From assembly GCF_002959965.1 (NCBI RefSeq), contig NZ_PREV01000027.1, positions 124,001-188,000 of the forward strand: a stretch of DNA of 64,000 nt, given 5' to 3'. A model generated the notes under the pieces. The model was not told the origin of the DNA. It made no database searches and saw only the letters and a list, made by a program, of their open reading frames with translations. Positions 18,701 through 26,700 of the stretch are shown here, in pieces; the stretch's first letter is position 1, and each line of letters begins with the position of its first letter. The DNA comes from Microbulbifer pacificus. Its GTDB lineage: Bacteria > Pseudomonadota > Gammaproteobacteria > Pseudomonadales > Cellvibrionaceae. The position numbers and the translations under genes are program-made.

Positions 18701-18949
18701 AATATCGAACTGATGACTGCGGGTATCTACAACAGCTGGGTTGCAAAAAGTATCGACCAGCTCGCCGGCCTCGTGCCCGCGCGGTACGAGCGCATCGAAG
18801 ATGCGGGAAATGTCGTAATGACCATTGTTCCGGTGCCCCAGGCTGAAGAGACATCAGCCACCGACGTTCAATCGGATCCTGAGCAGACACAAGAAAGCGC
18901 TTCGCCGGCTGTCATCGCCGAAAACACCACCGAGGAGGAGCAGGGCTAA
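15695..18949 (+). CDS. Large TPR lipoprotein (AglT/GltE-like)
   Basis: This 1084-residue lipoprotein has the lipobox LLLGAC with Cys28. TPR units spread over most of its length include LYKKLLVQYPLYERNDQVMY, EEAVGILRQLVAKYPASRHL, HLGEYYLDKRRYQDAAESY, EINYQLAGLMLENRDF and QAADLYSAAKSYDKALAAL. The C-terminal 60 residues are low complexity. The ATG at 15695 has GGAGG 9 bases upstream and lies inside the end of the previous gene. It resembles, in architecture, the TPR proteins of the Myxococcus gliding machinery; sequence homology was not tested. It is probably anchored to the outer membrane and faces the periplasm. Confidence 0.87.
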   Translation: MNKKQLSAAINTFGLATAASVALLLGACASNSGKTIGSLQKVDIKIQETHIDGSLEKALASYQKYLQETPETALTPEAIRRIADLKIKQAHRAEEGILPSSTETRILSEEDVVAANRLANKKTVAARAELDAPEVAGVASSATASEIALDSVANINGESQSDFESRASGTVDLSGLEGGSEVAVPGDNADALLAANAREAIALYKKLLVQYPLYERNDQVMYQLSRAYEETGEIEEAVGILRQLVAKYPASRHLDEAYFRLGEYYFTRKKYLDAEESYGRVIDMGEMSSFYELAMYKRGWALFKQDMYEMALDDFVRMLDYKVAQGYDFEQQSNETERKHIEDTFRVISLSFSYLGGAESIVDFFTRKGARDYESYVYSHLGEYYLDKRRYQDAAESYNAFVERNPLHKVAPDFSIRVIEIYQKGGFPRLVLDAKKTFANTYALDAQYWTVFDIQEYTTVVEFLQTNLIDLASHYHAAYQNVKAKDQDFARKRSENYAEAIHWYRRYLASFADKPKAPEINYQLAGLMLENRDFLNAAVEYERTAYHYTGHTENPLSQNSKASEAGYAAVFAYREHLKNDLADGGIAQKAAVQKEIIRSSLTFAETFPQHEKAPQILLGAVDDLYKLKSFPEAIQNGRLLLETFPAADQEIRRSAWLLVAHASFDTELYTDAEAGYRQALNLTATDAKDRTELVDNLAAAIYQQGDQARKAEDHLTAAEHFLRIRNAAPGASILATAEYDAAASLIQLENWTRAADVLKAFRNNHPQHELQKEVTKKLAVVYQESGQLLLAAAEFERIERESEDEDVRREALTQAADLYSAAKSYDKALAALNRYVKLFPRPMEPALETRQKIADIYLNSGNKKAYFNTLDDMVRLEARGGSERNDRTRYLAGNAALKLAEPKFESFAEIALVAPLEQNLNTKRARMKAATSAFTDLIDYQVADVTAAATFYLGEIYLHFSRALKDSERPTNLDAMELEDYELALEEQIYPFEERAISVHEKNIELMTAGIYNSWVAKSIDQLAGLVPARYERIEDAGNVVMTIVPVPQAEETSATDVQSDPEQTQESASPAVIAENTTEEEQG

Positions 18950-19533
18950 TGTTATTCGCACATCTCCCGCGCCTTGCCTTCTGTATGCTGGTCCTGTTGC
19001 TGAGTGCCTGCGCCAGCGGACCGCAAACCTCCAGCCGCCCGGTTGACCCGATGAACGTCAGCGTTTCAGGTAGCGTCAATCGCGACTTCCTGCAAGCGGT
19101 GGAATTGCTGCAAGGCGAGCGCTATCCCGAAGCCATCGAACTACTGCAGAGCGTCGTCGAGCGCGAACAGCGCCTGTCCGCCCCCTACGTCAACCTCGGT
19201 ATCGCCCACTATCGGACCGGCGATGAAAAGCATGCGGAGGAGTCCTTCCTCCAGGCACTGCGTGCCGCCCCGCTGGACCCGGTGGCCAGTAACGAACTCG
19301 CCGTACTCTACCGCCGTCAGGGTCGCTTTGATGAAGCCAGAAAAACCTACACCGAGTCGCTACAGCTGCACCCGGAAAACCTGCCGCTCATCAAAAATCT
19401 CGGCATCCTTTGCGACCTGTATCTCCAGGATGTGAATTGTGCACTCGCACAATTCGAGCAGTACCTGAAGTATCGACCTGAAGATTCCAAAGTCGCCATC
19501 TGGGTAACCGACCTCAAGCGGAGAGCCAACTGA
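18949..19533 (+). CDS. Small TPR lipoprotein
   Basis: This 194-residue lipoprotein has lipobox LLSAC (Cys21) followed by at least three TPR units: FLQAVELLQGERYPEAIELL, APYVNLGIAHYRTGDEKHAE and SNELAVLYRRQGRFDEARKT. It resembles PilF-type pilotins in size and layout but sits in a different context. Its ATG overlaps the previous stop (TAATG) and its own stop overlaps the next start (TGATG), which shows translational coupling on both sides. Confidence 0.87.
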   Translation: MLFAHLPRLAFCMLVLLLSACASGPQTSSRPVDPMNVSVSGSVNRDFLQAVELLQGERYPEAIELLQSVVEREQRLSAPYVNLGIAHYRTGDEKHAEESFLQALRAAPLDPVASNELAVLYRRQGRFDEARKTYTESLQLHPENLPLIKNLGILCDLYLQDVNCALAQFEQYLKYRPEDSKVAIWVTDLKRRAN

Positions 19534-19841
19534 TGAAAAACACAGCGCAGACCATTGTCGTCGTTTTCCTGCTGCTCACCGTGGCTTCGGTAAATGCACA
19601 GGACGAACAGAAAGAAGGCGAAGCAAAAGTCGACAAAGAGGTAAAGGAGCTTTCCGGTATCTCCATCATCGGCAACAAAGAGGCTCCCAAATCTCTATAC
19701 ATTGTGCCGTGGAAGAGTTCGGAAGTGGGTGTAGAAAGCGGCCTCAATTCCAGCCTGCTGGACCCGAGATTGCAACCACTGGATAAAGAAGTGTTTTCAA
19801 GAGAGCTGGAGTTCTACCAGCTCAGCCTGACGGACGAGTAA
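19533..19841 (+). CDS. Small secreted protein of the envelope cluster
   Basis: This 102-residue protein has a signal peptide (MKNTAQTIVVVFLLLTVASV, cut after about residue 22, NAQ). A short acidic/lysine-rich stretch follows, then a conserved-looking segment, LSGISIIGNKEAPKSLYIVP, and an ending with charged residues. I do not recognise the family. It is coupled to the TPR lipoprotein upstream by a one-base overlap. A palindromic repeat then separates it from the motor genes. It is probably periplasmic and part of the same complex. Confidence 0.8.
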   Translation: MKNTAQTIVVVFLLLTVASVNAQDEQKEGEAKVDKEVKELSGISIIGNKEAPKSLYIVPWKSSEVGVESGLNSSLLDPRLQPLDKEVFSRELEFYQLSLTDE

Positions 19842-19854
19842 CGCCAACAGGCTT

Positions 19855-20000
19855 ACGAAGTAATTTAGTTCGAATTGAAGGCGGGGTGCCGGAGGAGAGT
19901 TTTCAAAAGCGTCGGCAACAGGGAAGTTGCCGACGCAGCGTACAGGGATGTATTCACAGCGGTTTTGAAAACTCTCCCCTGGTGGTCCGCCGCCACCGGG
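19855..20000 (+). repeat. Nested palindromic repeat, copy 4
   Basis: Outer arms GGAGAGTTTTCAAAA (19894-19908) and TTTTGAAAACTCTCC (19963-19977) enclose the perfect inner hairpin GCGTCGGCAAC (19909-19919) / GTTGCCGACGC (19926-19936). The core GCGTACAGGGATGTATTCAC is the same as in copy 1. The left flank ACGAAGTAATTTAGTTCGAA, then TTGAAGGCGGGGTGCC, aligns with copies 1 and 3. It fills the gap between the TPR/secreted block and the ExbB gene of one presumed operon. Confidence 0.75.
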
Positions 20001-20099
20001 CTCCAATCAGAGCTCAAACAAACTCAACAACGAAGCACAGAAACCAAAGGTAAAGCGGAACCAAACCGCGGACCCGAGAAAGAAAACCAAGAGGGGCAA

Positions 20100-20876
20100 A
20101 TGATGGATTTCTTGAACAGCGTAGTCGCGTTTTTCCAGACGGGTGGTGCATTCATGTACCCCATTCTGGTGGTATTCGCACTCGGCACCGCGGTAGCGAT
20201 TGAGCGCTATATTCGCCTTGTCTACGAACGTCACACCAACCGCACAACCTGGGAGAAGCTCCAGCCGGTACTCAACACCGGCGACTTTGACCGCGCACGC
20301 AATCTCGTCAAGAACGACAACACTGGCGTAGGCCGACTGCTCGCCATGGGTCTCGAACGTCAGGGCGCCGTACGCCGTCGCGAAGACATCGAAATCGCCA
20401 TGGAAGAAAGCATCATGGAGACCATTCCACAGCTGGAAAAACGCACTCCCTACGTCGCGCTCGGCTCCAACATCGCCACATTGCTCGGCCTCCTCGGCAC
20501 CATCATGGGCCTCATCGAAGCCTTCACCGCCGTAGCCAACGCCAACCCCGCGGAAAAAGCCGACCTGCTCTCCGCCAGTATCTCCGTGGCCATGAACACC
20601 ACCGCGTTCGGTTTGATGGTCGGTATTGCACTGCTCATCGTGCACGCACTGCTTAACTCCCTGACCGGCCAGATTGTCGACAGCCTCGAAATGGTCTCCG
20701 TCAAGGCATTGAATATCATGTCCTCCGGCACCCGCCGCCGCAGCGAAGTCACCGCGGAAGAAAAGGCACCGGAAAAAGCGGTCAACCGTGACATCGAACA
20801 AACCCAGAAGGCACAGCAGAAAGCCGCCGCGACGGAAGCGGGTGCTGATAAAAATTCCAAACCGGAATCCGCGTAA
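20100..20876 (+). CDS. MotA/TolQ/ExbB proton-channel protein
   Basis: This 258-residue inner-membrane protein of the ExbB/TolQ family forms the pentameric stator of proton-driven envelope motors. Helix 1 is at about residues 18-38 (MYPILVVFALGTAVAIERYI). A cytoplasmic domain follows, then helices 2 and 3 at about 119-145 (SNIATLLGLLGTIMGLIEAF, the family signature) and 165-187 (MNTTAFGLMVGIALLIVHAL). A charged tail of about 45 residues, unusual in length, follows. Two adjacent ATGs (20100, 20103) are preceded by GAGGGG. It is followed with one-base overlap by the first ExbD gene. Confidence 0.93.
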   Translation: MMDFLNSVVAFFQTGGAFMYPILVVFALGTAVAIERYIRLVYERHTNRTTWEKLQPVLNTGDFDRARNLVKNDNTGVGRLLAMGLERQGAVRRREDIEIAMEESIMETIPQLEKRTPYVALGSNIATLLGLLGTIMGLIEAFTAVANANPAEKADLLSASISVAMNTTAFGLMVGIALLIVHALLNSLTGQIVDSLEMVSVKALNIMSSGTRRRSEVTAEEKAPEKAVNRDIEQTQKAQQKAAATEAGADKNSKPESA

Positions 20877-21472
20877 TGAGAAACAGGCGTCACAGCAGAT
20901 CCAAAGAAGCGCCGGAGCTGGACATCACCGCCTTCCTCAATCTGATGGTGGTGCTGGTGCCCTTCCTGCTGGTTTCCGCGGTGTTCTCCCGGGTCACCAT
21001 TCTGGAACTCAATATGCCCGCCGGTGCCGGTGGCGGTGCGGATGACCCCGGCGTAACGCTGGAAGTGGTGGTGCGTAAAGACGTACTGGAAATCAGCGAC
21101 GGCAGCAAAGTGGTCGCGCGCTTCCCCAATCTGAACCTGGGAGAAGCCGGGGCAAGTGAAGGGGAAGGCGAACCGACGGAAACACCCGTCGACGAACACG
21201 GTATGCCCATCGTTCCGCCGACGGAAGAGGTGTACGACCTTGCACAGCTGCGCGAACAACTGATCCGCATCAAGCAGACGTATCCGGAAAAGACCGATTC
21301 CACACTACTGATGGAGCCGGAAGTCGCCTATGAACATCTTGTGGGTGTCATGGATACCGTGCGCAGTGCGCAGGTTATGCCCAAGCTGGAAGAGGGCGCC
21401 GTACCTGACCCGGATGCAAAACCTGAAACAATGGAACTCTTTCCCGATATTTCCCTGGGAGACGCGCCGTGA
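20876..21472 (+). CDS. ExbD/TolR-type protein lacking the usual membrane Asp
   Basis: This 198-residue protein has an N-terminal basic cytoplasmic stub, a single membrane helix at about residues 17-40 (ITAFLNLMVVLVPFLLVSAV), and a periplasmic domain with an acidic/proline insertion (about 85-120). In ExbD and TolR the helix carries a conserved Asp in a P-x-I-D-V-M-L motif. Here the aligned position is Asn22 (FLNLMVVL), so it probably cannot carry the proton. A second ExbD with Asp follows directly. It overlaps both neighbours (TAATG upstream, GTGA downstream). Confidence 0.9.
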   Translation: MRNRRHSRSKEAPELDITAFLNLMVVLVPFLLVSAVFSRVTILELNMPAGAGGGADDPGVTLEVVVRKDVLEISDGSKVVARFPNLNLGEAGASEGEGEPTETPVDEHGMPIVPPTEEVYDLAQLREQLIRIKQTYPEKTDSTLLMEPEVAYEHLVGVMDTVRSAQVMPKLEEGAVPDPDAKPETMELFPDISLGDAP

Positions 21473-22044
21473 AACGTGAAAGCAGACGCATGAAGCGCAT
21501 GGCGCGCAGCCGTAAGCGCAAAACACCCGGCATGAACCTTACATCGCTGATGGACGTGTTCACGATTCTGGTGTTCTTCCTGCTTACCAACAGTTCCAGC
21601 AACGAAGCCATTGAAGCGCCCAAGGTTATAACCCTGCCGGATTCGGTAGTGGAATCCAAACCGCGGGAAACCGTCACCCTGATGGTCACCCACGATGAAG
21701 TACTGATCGAAGCCAAGCCGGTGATGACCACCGAGGAACTGTTCCAAAGTGAAGAACTGGTGATCGAGGCCATTCAGCAGGCAATGATCCAGGAAGTAGG
21801 CAAGGCGATGACCATGGCAGGCACCGAATTGGAAGAGGCCAAGGCCAAGCTGGCAGAGCGCGCCGCCGCCGGTGAAGATGTCGCCGCCGAAGCCGCGGAA
21901 CTGCTGGCGGAGCCGCCGGAAGTGAATATCCTCGCGGACCGCGGTGTGCCATTCAGCGTGCTGAAAAAAGTCATGTCCAGCTGCACCAATGCCGGATACA
22001 CGCGTATTTCCCTGGCGGTCATTCAAAAAGCATCTCAGAGTTAG
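21469..22044 (+). CDS. ExbD/TolR-type protein with the proton-carrying Asp
   Basis: This 191-residue protein has a very basic N-terminus (MKRESRRMKRMARSRKRK) and one membrane helix at about residues 22-40 (MNLTSLMDVFTILVFFLL) with the conserved Asp29. A periplasmic domain follows that ends ILADRGVPFSVLKKVMSSCT and ISLAV, the typical ExbD C-terminal fold. An Ala/Glu-rich insertion at about 120-145 may be a coiled coil. It starts with GTG overlapping the previous stop. With the Asn-type partner it could form a heterodimer inside the ExbB pentamer (inference). Confidence 0.92.
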   Translation: MKRESRRMKRMARSRKRKTPGMNLTSLMDVFTILVFFLLTNSSSNEAIEAPKVITLPDSVVESKPRETVTLMVTHDEVLIEAKPVMTTEELFQSEELVIEAIQQAMIQEVGKAMTMAGTELEEAKAKLAERAAAGEDVAAEAAELLAEPPEVNILADRGVPFSVLKKVMSSCTNAGYTRISLAVIQKASQS

Positions 22045-22053
22045 TGAGCGTTT

Positions 22054-23433
22054 GTGAATAATTTTCATCAGCAAAAACAGGCACTGACAGCGAAGCAGGA
22101 AGCGGTTCGCCAGCAGCTGGCCACGCTCGAAAGTGAGTGTGCCCAGTTAGACGGCAAACTGGATGCGCTGCGCCGCGATGAAGCCAAGCACCAGCTGCTG
22201 GACGAGATTTCCGATCGCCTCGGCAAGCTCGAGGAGGCGGGTGCCGGGGATTTGTTCTGGGCGGAGCACTACAAACAGGATGCTTCCAAGGCACTGATTC
22301 ATCGCCTGCAGAAAACCGTCAGCATCTACCATGCCAATCTGAACCTGTTGCACGAGCGCAAGCGTAAGCTGCAGGACCAGATGGAAGACTGCCGTGATGA
22401 CCTGTTCGACCTGGATGCGGAATTTCGCGAGATTCGCCAAGCGGAAGAGGACGTCCATTACGAGTATGAGGTCACGCGTGAGTTGGGCGACTCCGCTTTC
22501 CGCAACGCGATCATGCCGTGGAACACCAATGGTGAAGATGAACGCCGCTTCCGCATCAGTCTGCTCGCGTGTTTGCTGTTAGCGTTCTTCCTCGGTTTCG
22601 GTATCCATGTTTGGAAGCTGCCCGAACCCGATGAAAACGAAGTTGTAGAGGTGCCCGAGCGATTGGCCAAGCTGGTGCTCGAGAAGAAGACCAAGCCCAA
22701 GCCTCCACCGGAGCAGGTGGTGAAGAAGCCGGACGAGAAAAAGCCGGAACCTGAGAAGCCGAAGCAGGAAGTGGCGAAGGAGGAACCCAAGCCATCCAAT
22801 GTTGAGAAGAAACAGGTCAGCAAAAAAGTGGAGCGCGCCGGTGTGCTGGCGTTCAAAGATAACTTCCAGGATCTCATCCAGGATGATCTCGACAAGCGCC
22901 TCGGCCAGCAAACCCAGCTCAGTACCACTGGCAAGCAGGAGAGTCGCAGTCAGCGCTCACTGATCACTGCCGCCGCGAAATCCGGTTCCGACGGTATCAA
23001 TACCGCCGCGCTCAGCCGCAATGCCGGTGGTGTCGGTACGGCACTGGACGGCGTAAGTTTCTCGCGCGTGTCCAGCGGTATCGGCACCGAGGGCGACTTC
23101 GCCGGCGAAGACCGGCCGCTCAGCGATGGCGTGGGCCCGTCCCGTACCGACGAGGAAATCCAGATCGTCTTCGACCGTTACAAATCGGCGCTGTATCGGA
23201 TCTACAACCGTGAACTGCGCAACAACCCGGCACTGCAGGGCAAAATGGTGCTGCGAATCACCATCCTGCCGGATGGTTCCGTATCCGTGGCCAAGGTTGA
23301 GAGCAGCGATATGGATTCGCCGGCACTCAACGCGCAGATCGTGGCGAGGGTGAAGCGGTTCAACTTCGGTGAAAAGGCCGGCGTGCCGACCATCACCATC
23401 CTCTATCCGATCGACTTCCTCCCGGCGGCCTGA
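22054..23433 (+). CDS. AgmX/PglI-type TonB-like energy transducer
   Basis: This 459-residue protein has an unusual layout. Residues 1-150 form a cytoplasmic coiled coil (QQKQALTAKQEAVRQQLATL onwards). The membrane helix is at 168-187 (ISLLACLLLAFFLGFGIHVW). A periplasmic Lys/Pro/Glu-rich linker (about 205-255) is like that of TonB. A Gly/Ser-rich stretch follows, then the C-terminal AgmX/TonB-like domain at about 369-459 (IVFDRYKSALYRIYNREL, GKMVLRITILPDGSVSVAKV, RVKRFNFG). It starts with GTG 9 bases after the second exbD gene. It probably couples the ExbB/D motor to outer-membrane or periplasmic partners. Confidence 0.9.
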   Translation: MNNFHQQKQALTAKQEAVRQQLATLESECAQLDGKLDALRRDEAKHQLLDEISDRLGKLEEAGAGDLFWAEHYKQDASKALIHRLQKTVSIYHANLNLLHERKRKLQDQMEDCRDDLFDLDAEFREIRQAEEDVHYEYEVTRELGDSAFRNAIMPWNTNGEDERRFRISLLACLLLAFFLGFGIHVWKLPEPDENEVVEVPERLAKLVLEKKTKPKPPPEQVVKKPDEKKPEPEKPKQEVAKEEPKPSNVEKKQVSKKVERAGVLAFKDNFQDLIQDDLDKRLGQQTQLSTTGKQESRSQRSLITAAAKSGSDGINTAALSRNAGGVGTALDGVSFSRVSSGIGTEGDFAGEDRPLSDGVGPSRTDEEIQIVFDRYKSALYRIYNRELRNNPALQGKMVLRITILPDGSVSVAKVESSDMDSPALNAQIVARVKRFNFGEKAGVPTITILYPIDFLPAA

Positions 23434-23464
23434 CCCGGAAAGCGGAGTTTCAGCTCCGTACGGA

Positions 23465-23497
23465 AGGCTCGTCCTTCGCAATGCGAAGGGCGAGCCT
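23465..23497 (+). other. Hairpin downstream of the AgmX-like gene
   Basis: AGGCTCGTCCTTCGC (23465-23479) pairs with GCGAAGGGCGAGCCT (23483-23497) over 15 positions (one G-T) with a three-base loop. No T run follows, so it may be a weak or factor-dependent terminator or an mRNA-stabilising end. The rest of the 275-base gap has a second hairpin, CTGCCGC-CTGT-GCGGCAG (23655-23672), 36 bases before the next start, and no gene. Confidence 0.5.
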
Positions 23498-23708
23498 GTG
23501 CATTTCAGAAAGTTCACAAATTACCTGAGCTTTACCTGAGAACTGTTTGGCAAACGTAGAAAAAGTTCCTCCCGCTGCACAACAAGTTTGACTTGCTTCA
23601 CGGTGCCAACTACCCCCTTCCAATAAAGTTCCGCGACCGGCCCCTTCCCCGGTGCTGCCGCCTGTGCGGCAGTTCTCGAAACACAATTTTGACTGGCAGC
23701 GGAACGCG

Positions 23709-26700
23709 ATGAAGTCTGAAGTAACTGGGCGAAAATCATTCGGAAATGCACTGGCGGCACTGGGACATTCTGTGCGGTGGTTGCTCTCTGCTGCGCTGTT
23801 GTTGTGTTCGGGGCAGGCGTTGGCCGCGTATACCAACATGTGTGTGGTCGGCCAGGAGAATCCGACCAGCAGACTTGTGACCGTCCAGAACAGCTACTGT
23901 GAGTTCTGTGGCTATGGGTTTGTGGAAGTGCAGATCACCAACCCGTACCGCAGGGGTACCAATGCTGCCGATGGTGATCAGCCGTATCAAACGCAGGTGG
24001 TTCAGGAGTGGTACAACCCGCCGGGCCCGGGGGGCCCTGCTCTGTACGATGTTACTCAGAGCCGTCGCAATCCGAATTACGGATCGCAAAACCCTTCACT
24101 GGATTTCAATAATTCAGGCGGCGTAACCATTAGCTTGAATAATGGCCTGGAGCTGTATACGGAGGTTGTGGCGTCGCTGCCGCTGGGCGGAACTCTCAGC
24201 GGTACCAGCACCATTTCCGTGAACAATATGGCAGACCTGCCGCCTGGCCAGGTTGTTACGCTGCGTATACCCGTACACCGCAGACCCACCAATAGCCCGG
24301 AATCGCTTTTCAACACCAATCCCCAGGCCACGGCCACCATCAACTACACGATGGCGGACGGCTGTAACGATAATCCTGGTCGTAGTTATAACTGGCGAAA
24401 TAACGGTTGGTACGACAATTTTCCGGGGAACGCGGATAATCCGCCCACCGATTTCTGGGAAAACTACAACCGTCCCCAAAACCAGCACACAGGCAGTGTG
24501 GATATCCGCGAGCCGGGAATTGTACTTAACAAACAGGGTTGGAACTACGACAGCGGCCAGCGTCGCGATACCCGCAGTGACCAGGTGTTTGGTCACAACG
24601 ACGACGATATCGTATGGCGAATCAACGTCCGCAATACCGGTGACGCACCGCTGCAGGATCTGCGTATCGACGATCTGCTGAGCCGCGCGGATGTGATGAC
24701 GGCAAACTACGTCTGTCCTTCCGCGGATGCTGCCGACACGGTTGCAGCCAACAACGGCGCGCTTCCTGTCGGGTCCAGCTGCGTTGCCACCGATGCCGCC
24801 ACTGGCACGGTATTGAGCAACTGGGATGTGGATGCCCCCTTTGGTCACAACGACAATATTCCCACGCCCTATGCCGGTACCGTAAATGCGGTTGCGGCTG
24901 GTACCTCTAACGACGCCATTGATATCCGCCAGGGCGGCAATATTAATCTTTATGTGGTCGGCAAGATTCGCAATAACGGCTCTTGTACGGCTGGCCAGCT
25001 GGTCAACACCTTTAACGATGTGGAATTTGGCTGTGCGGTTCAATCGCCTCCCGGCGGTATTGATTCCAATCAGTCGGAAACCGCACGTCTCGATACCTAC
25101 TACGGCCTCAACGGCGGTACCAGTGCATTGCGCGTGGAGCGCCAACTCACCGGTATTACCGGCACCGGCCCTGTGGGCATGCGCGGCCTGATGACCATTA
25201 CCCTGCGCAACGAAGGGCGAGGCACCGTCTGGTTTGACCCATCCATGGCTTGGCATCTGCGCGATGAGCTGCCGGACGAATATGTGGTGGATCCCAGCTA
25301 CGCGCCCAGAATTGAAGCCCAAAATTCCCTCTATGGAACATACCCGGGGCGCGTAGACACGCTGGAGTGGGTCAATGCCCAGGGGGCGATCCCCGGCGAC
25401 ATCAGCGATACCACCAGTTACCTGAATAACTCCGAGCCACAATTCAAGCTAACCAGCAGTACCACGGATACCGATGCGGACCAGGCCGAGGAAAGCACTG
25501 GCCTGATGCGTCATGGCGATGTAGTGGTGATCCGCTTTGCGGTAGTAATGAAAGCGGCCGAATATTTTGATCGTGCGGCGGACCTGGACGTATTGGAGGA
25601 ACACCCGGCCGTTGCTCTGTTCAAACGCCCCGGAGAAAAAACCGATCCGGATTTGAATGGCTTTAGCGGTCTGGACAATATTGTGGAAATGCAGGTCAAG
25701 ACACTCTGTAACGGCCAGGGTGTACTGCAATCCCGTATGACCGGCAACGGTCAAAACAATACCTTCGCGGCAAACAGCGGGGGCACTCCGGTACAGTTCT
25801 CGCCGGAAGAGCTGGATGTCAATATCGACCAGCCCACGTTCATCATTACCGACGACCGCAGCCAGACCACGCCGCTGTCGGTCACTCTGACCAACCGCGG
25901 TGGCGATGAAGCGCGGGACTTCCGTGTGTTCATCAGCTTTGGTGCCACCATCAATGTGGTTAATGACACGCCGCCGATGGGCTTCAGCTGCGCCGTGGTG
26001 CCGATTGCGCAAACCAGTGTGGACGGCAACGGTCGCCCCATGGGGCACCCGGATCCCTACAAGGTGTGGGCGGTGAACCCGGCACCGGATCAAGTCGACA
26101 AGATGCATATGCTGCTTCCGACCAACGGCACCGTGTATCAGTGTCAGCCGAGCGGATCACCGTTCAATGCATCACTGGCCGCGGGCGCCAGCGTGACGTT
26201 CGAGTTCGAGGTTAATAAAACCACCAACCCTGCGGGTATTGCCGCGGACGATCTGACCTTCCGTGCAGATGTGGTGGGCGAGATCTTCACCCTGAGTGAT
26301 TTCGCAATCACACCGGCGCAAATCAACTACAGCACGACCAATGTCAATCAGGTCAATAACGGTGGTAACCGCAACGTTTCCAATATCACCGTGAATAATC
26401 CCACCGGGATCACCAATGGCCATCCGCTGTGGTTCCCGGCTCCGGGCAGTGCCAGTAACACCCGCAGCGACGGCGAAGTGGATCGCGGCAATCTCTACTC
26501 ACTGGATGCACACTGGTCGCGCGGGATCGGTTTCAACCTGAAGAAAGATCAGGTGGCCGCCGGTGATACCGATTCCGGCAATTTTGGCGGGGTGCCGGAT
26601 CTCGGGGTGTGCAACGAAAACGCCGCTGCCGTCACTCGCGCCCCGGCAAATACTTTCCCCGGTCAGACCAAGTCCGCCGAGCATGTGCAGATCGGTGAGG

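Noticed and set aside
23434..23708. c-di-GMP or calcium-type riboswitch before the giant gene
   Set aside because: Two simple hairpins are present but no known riboswitch motif.
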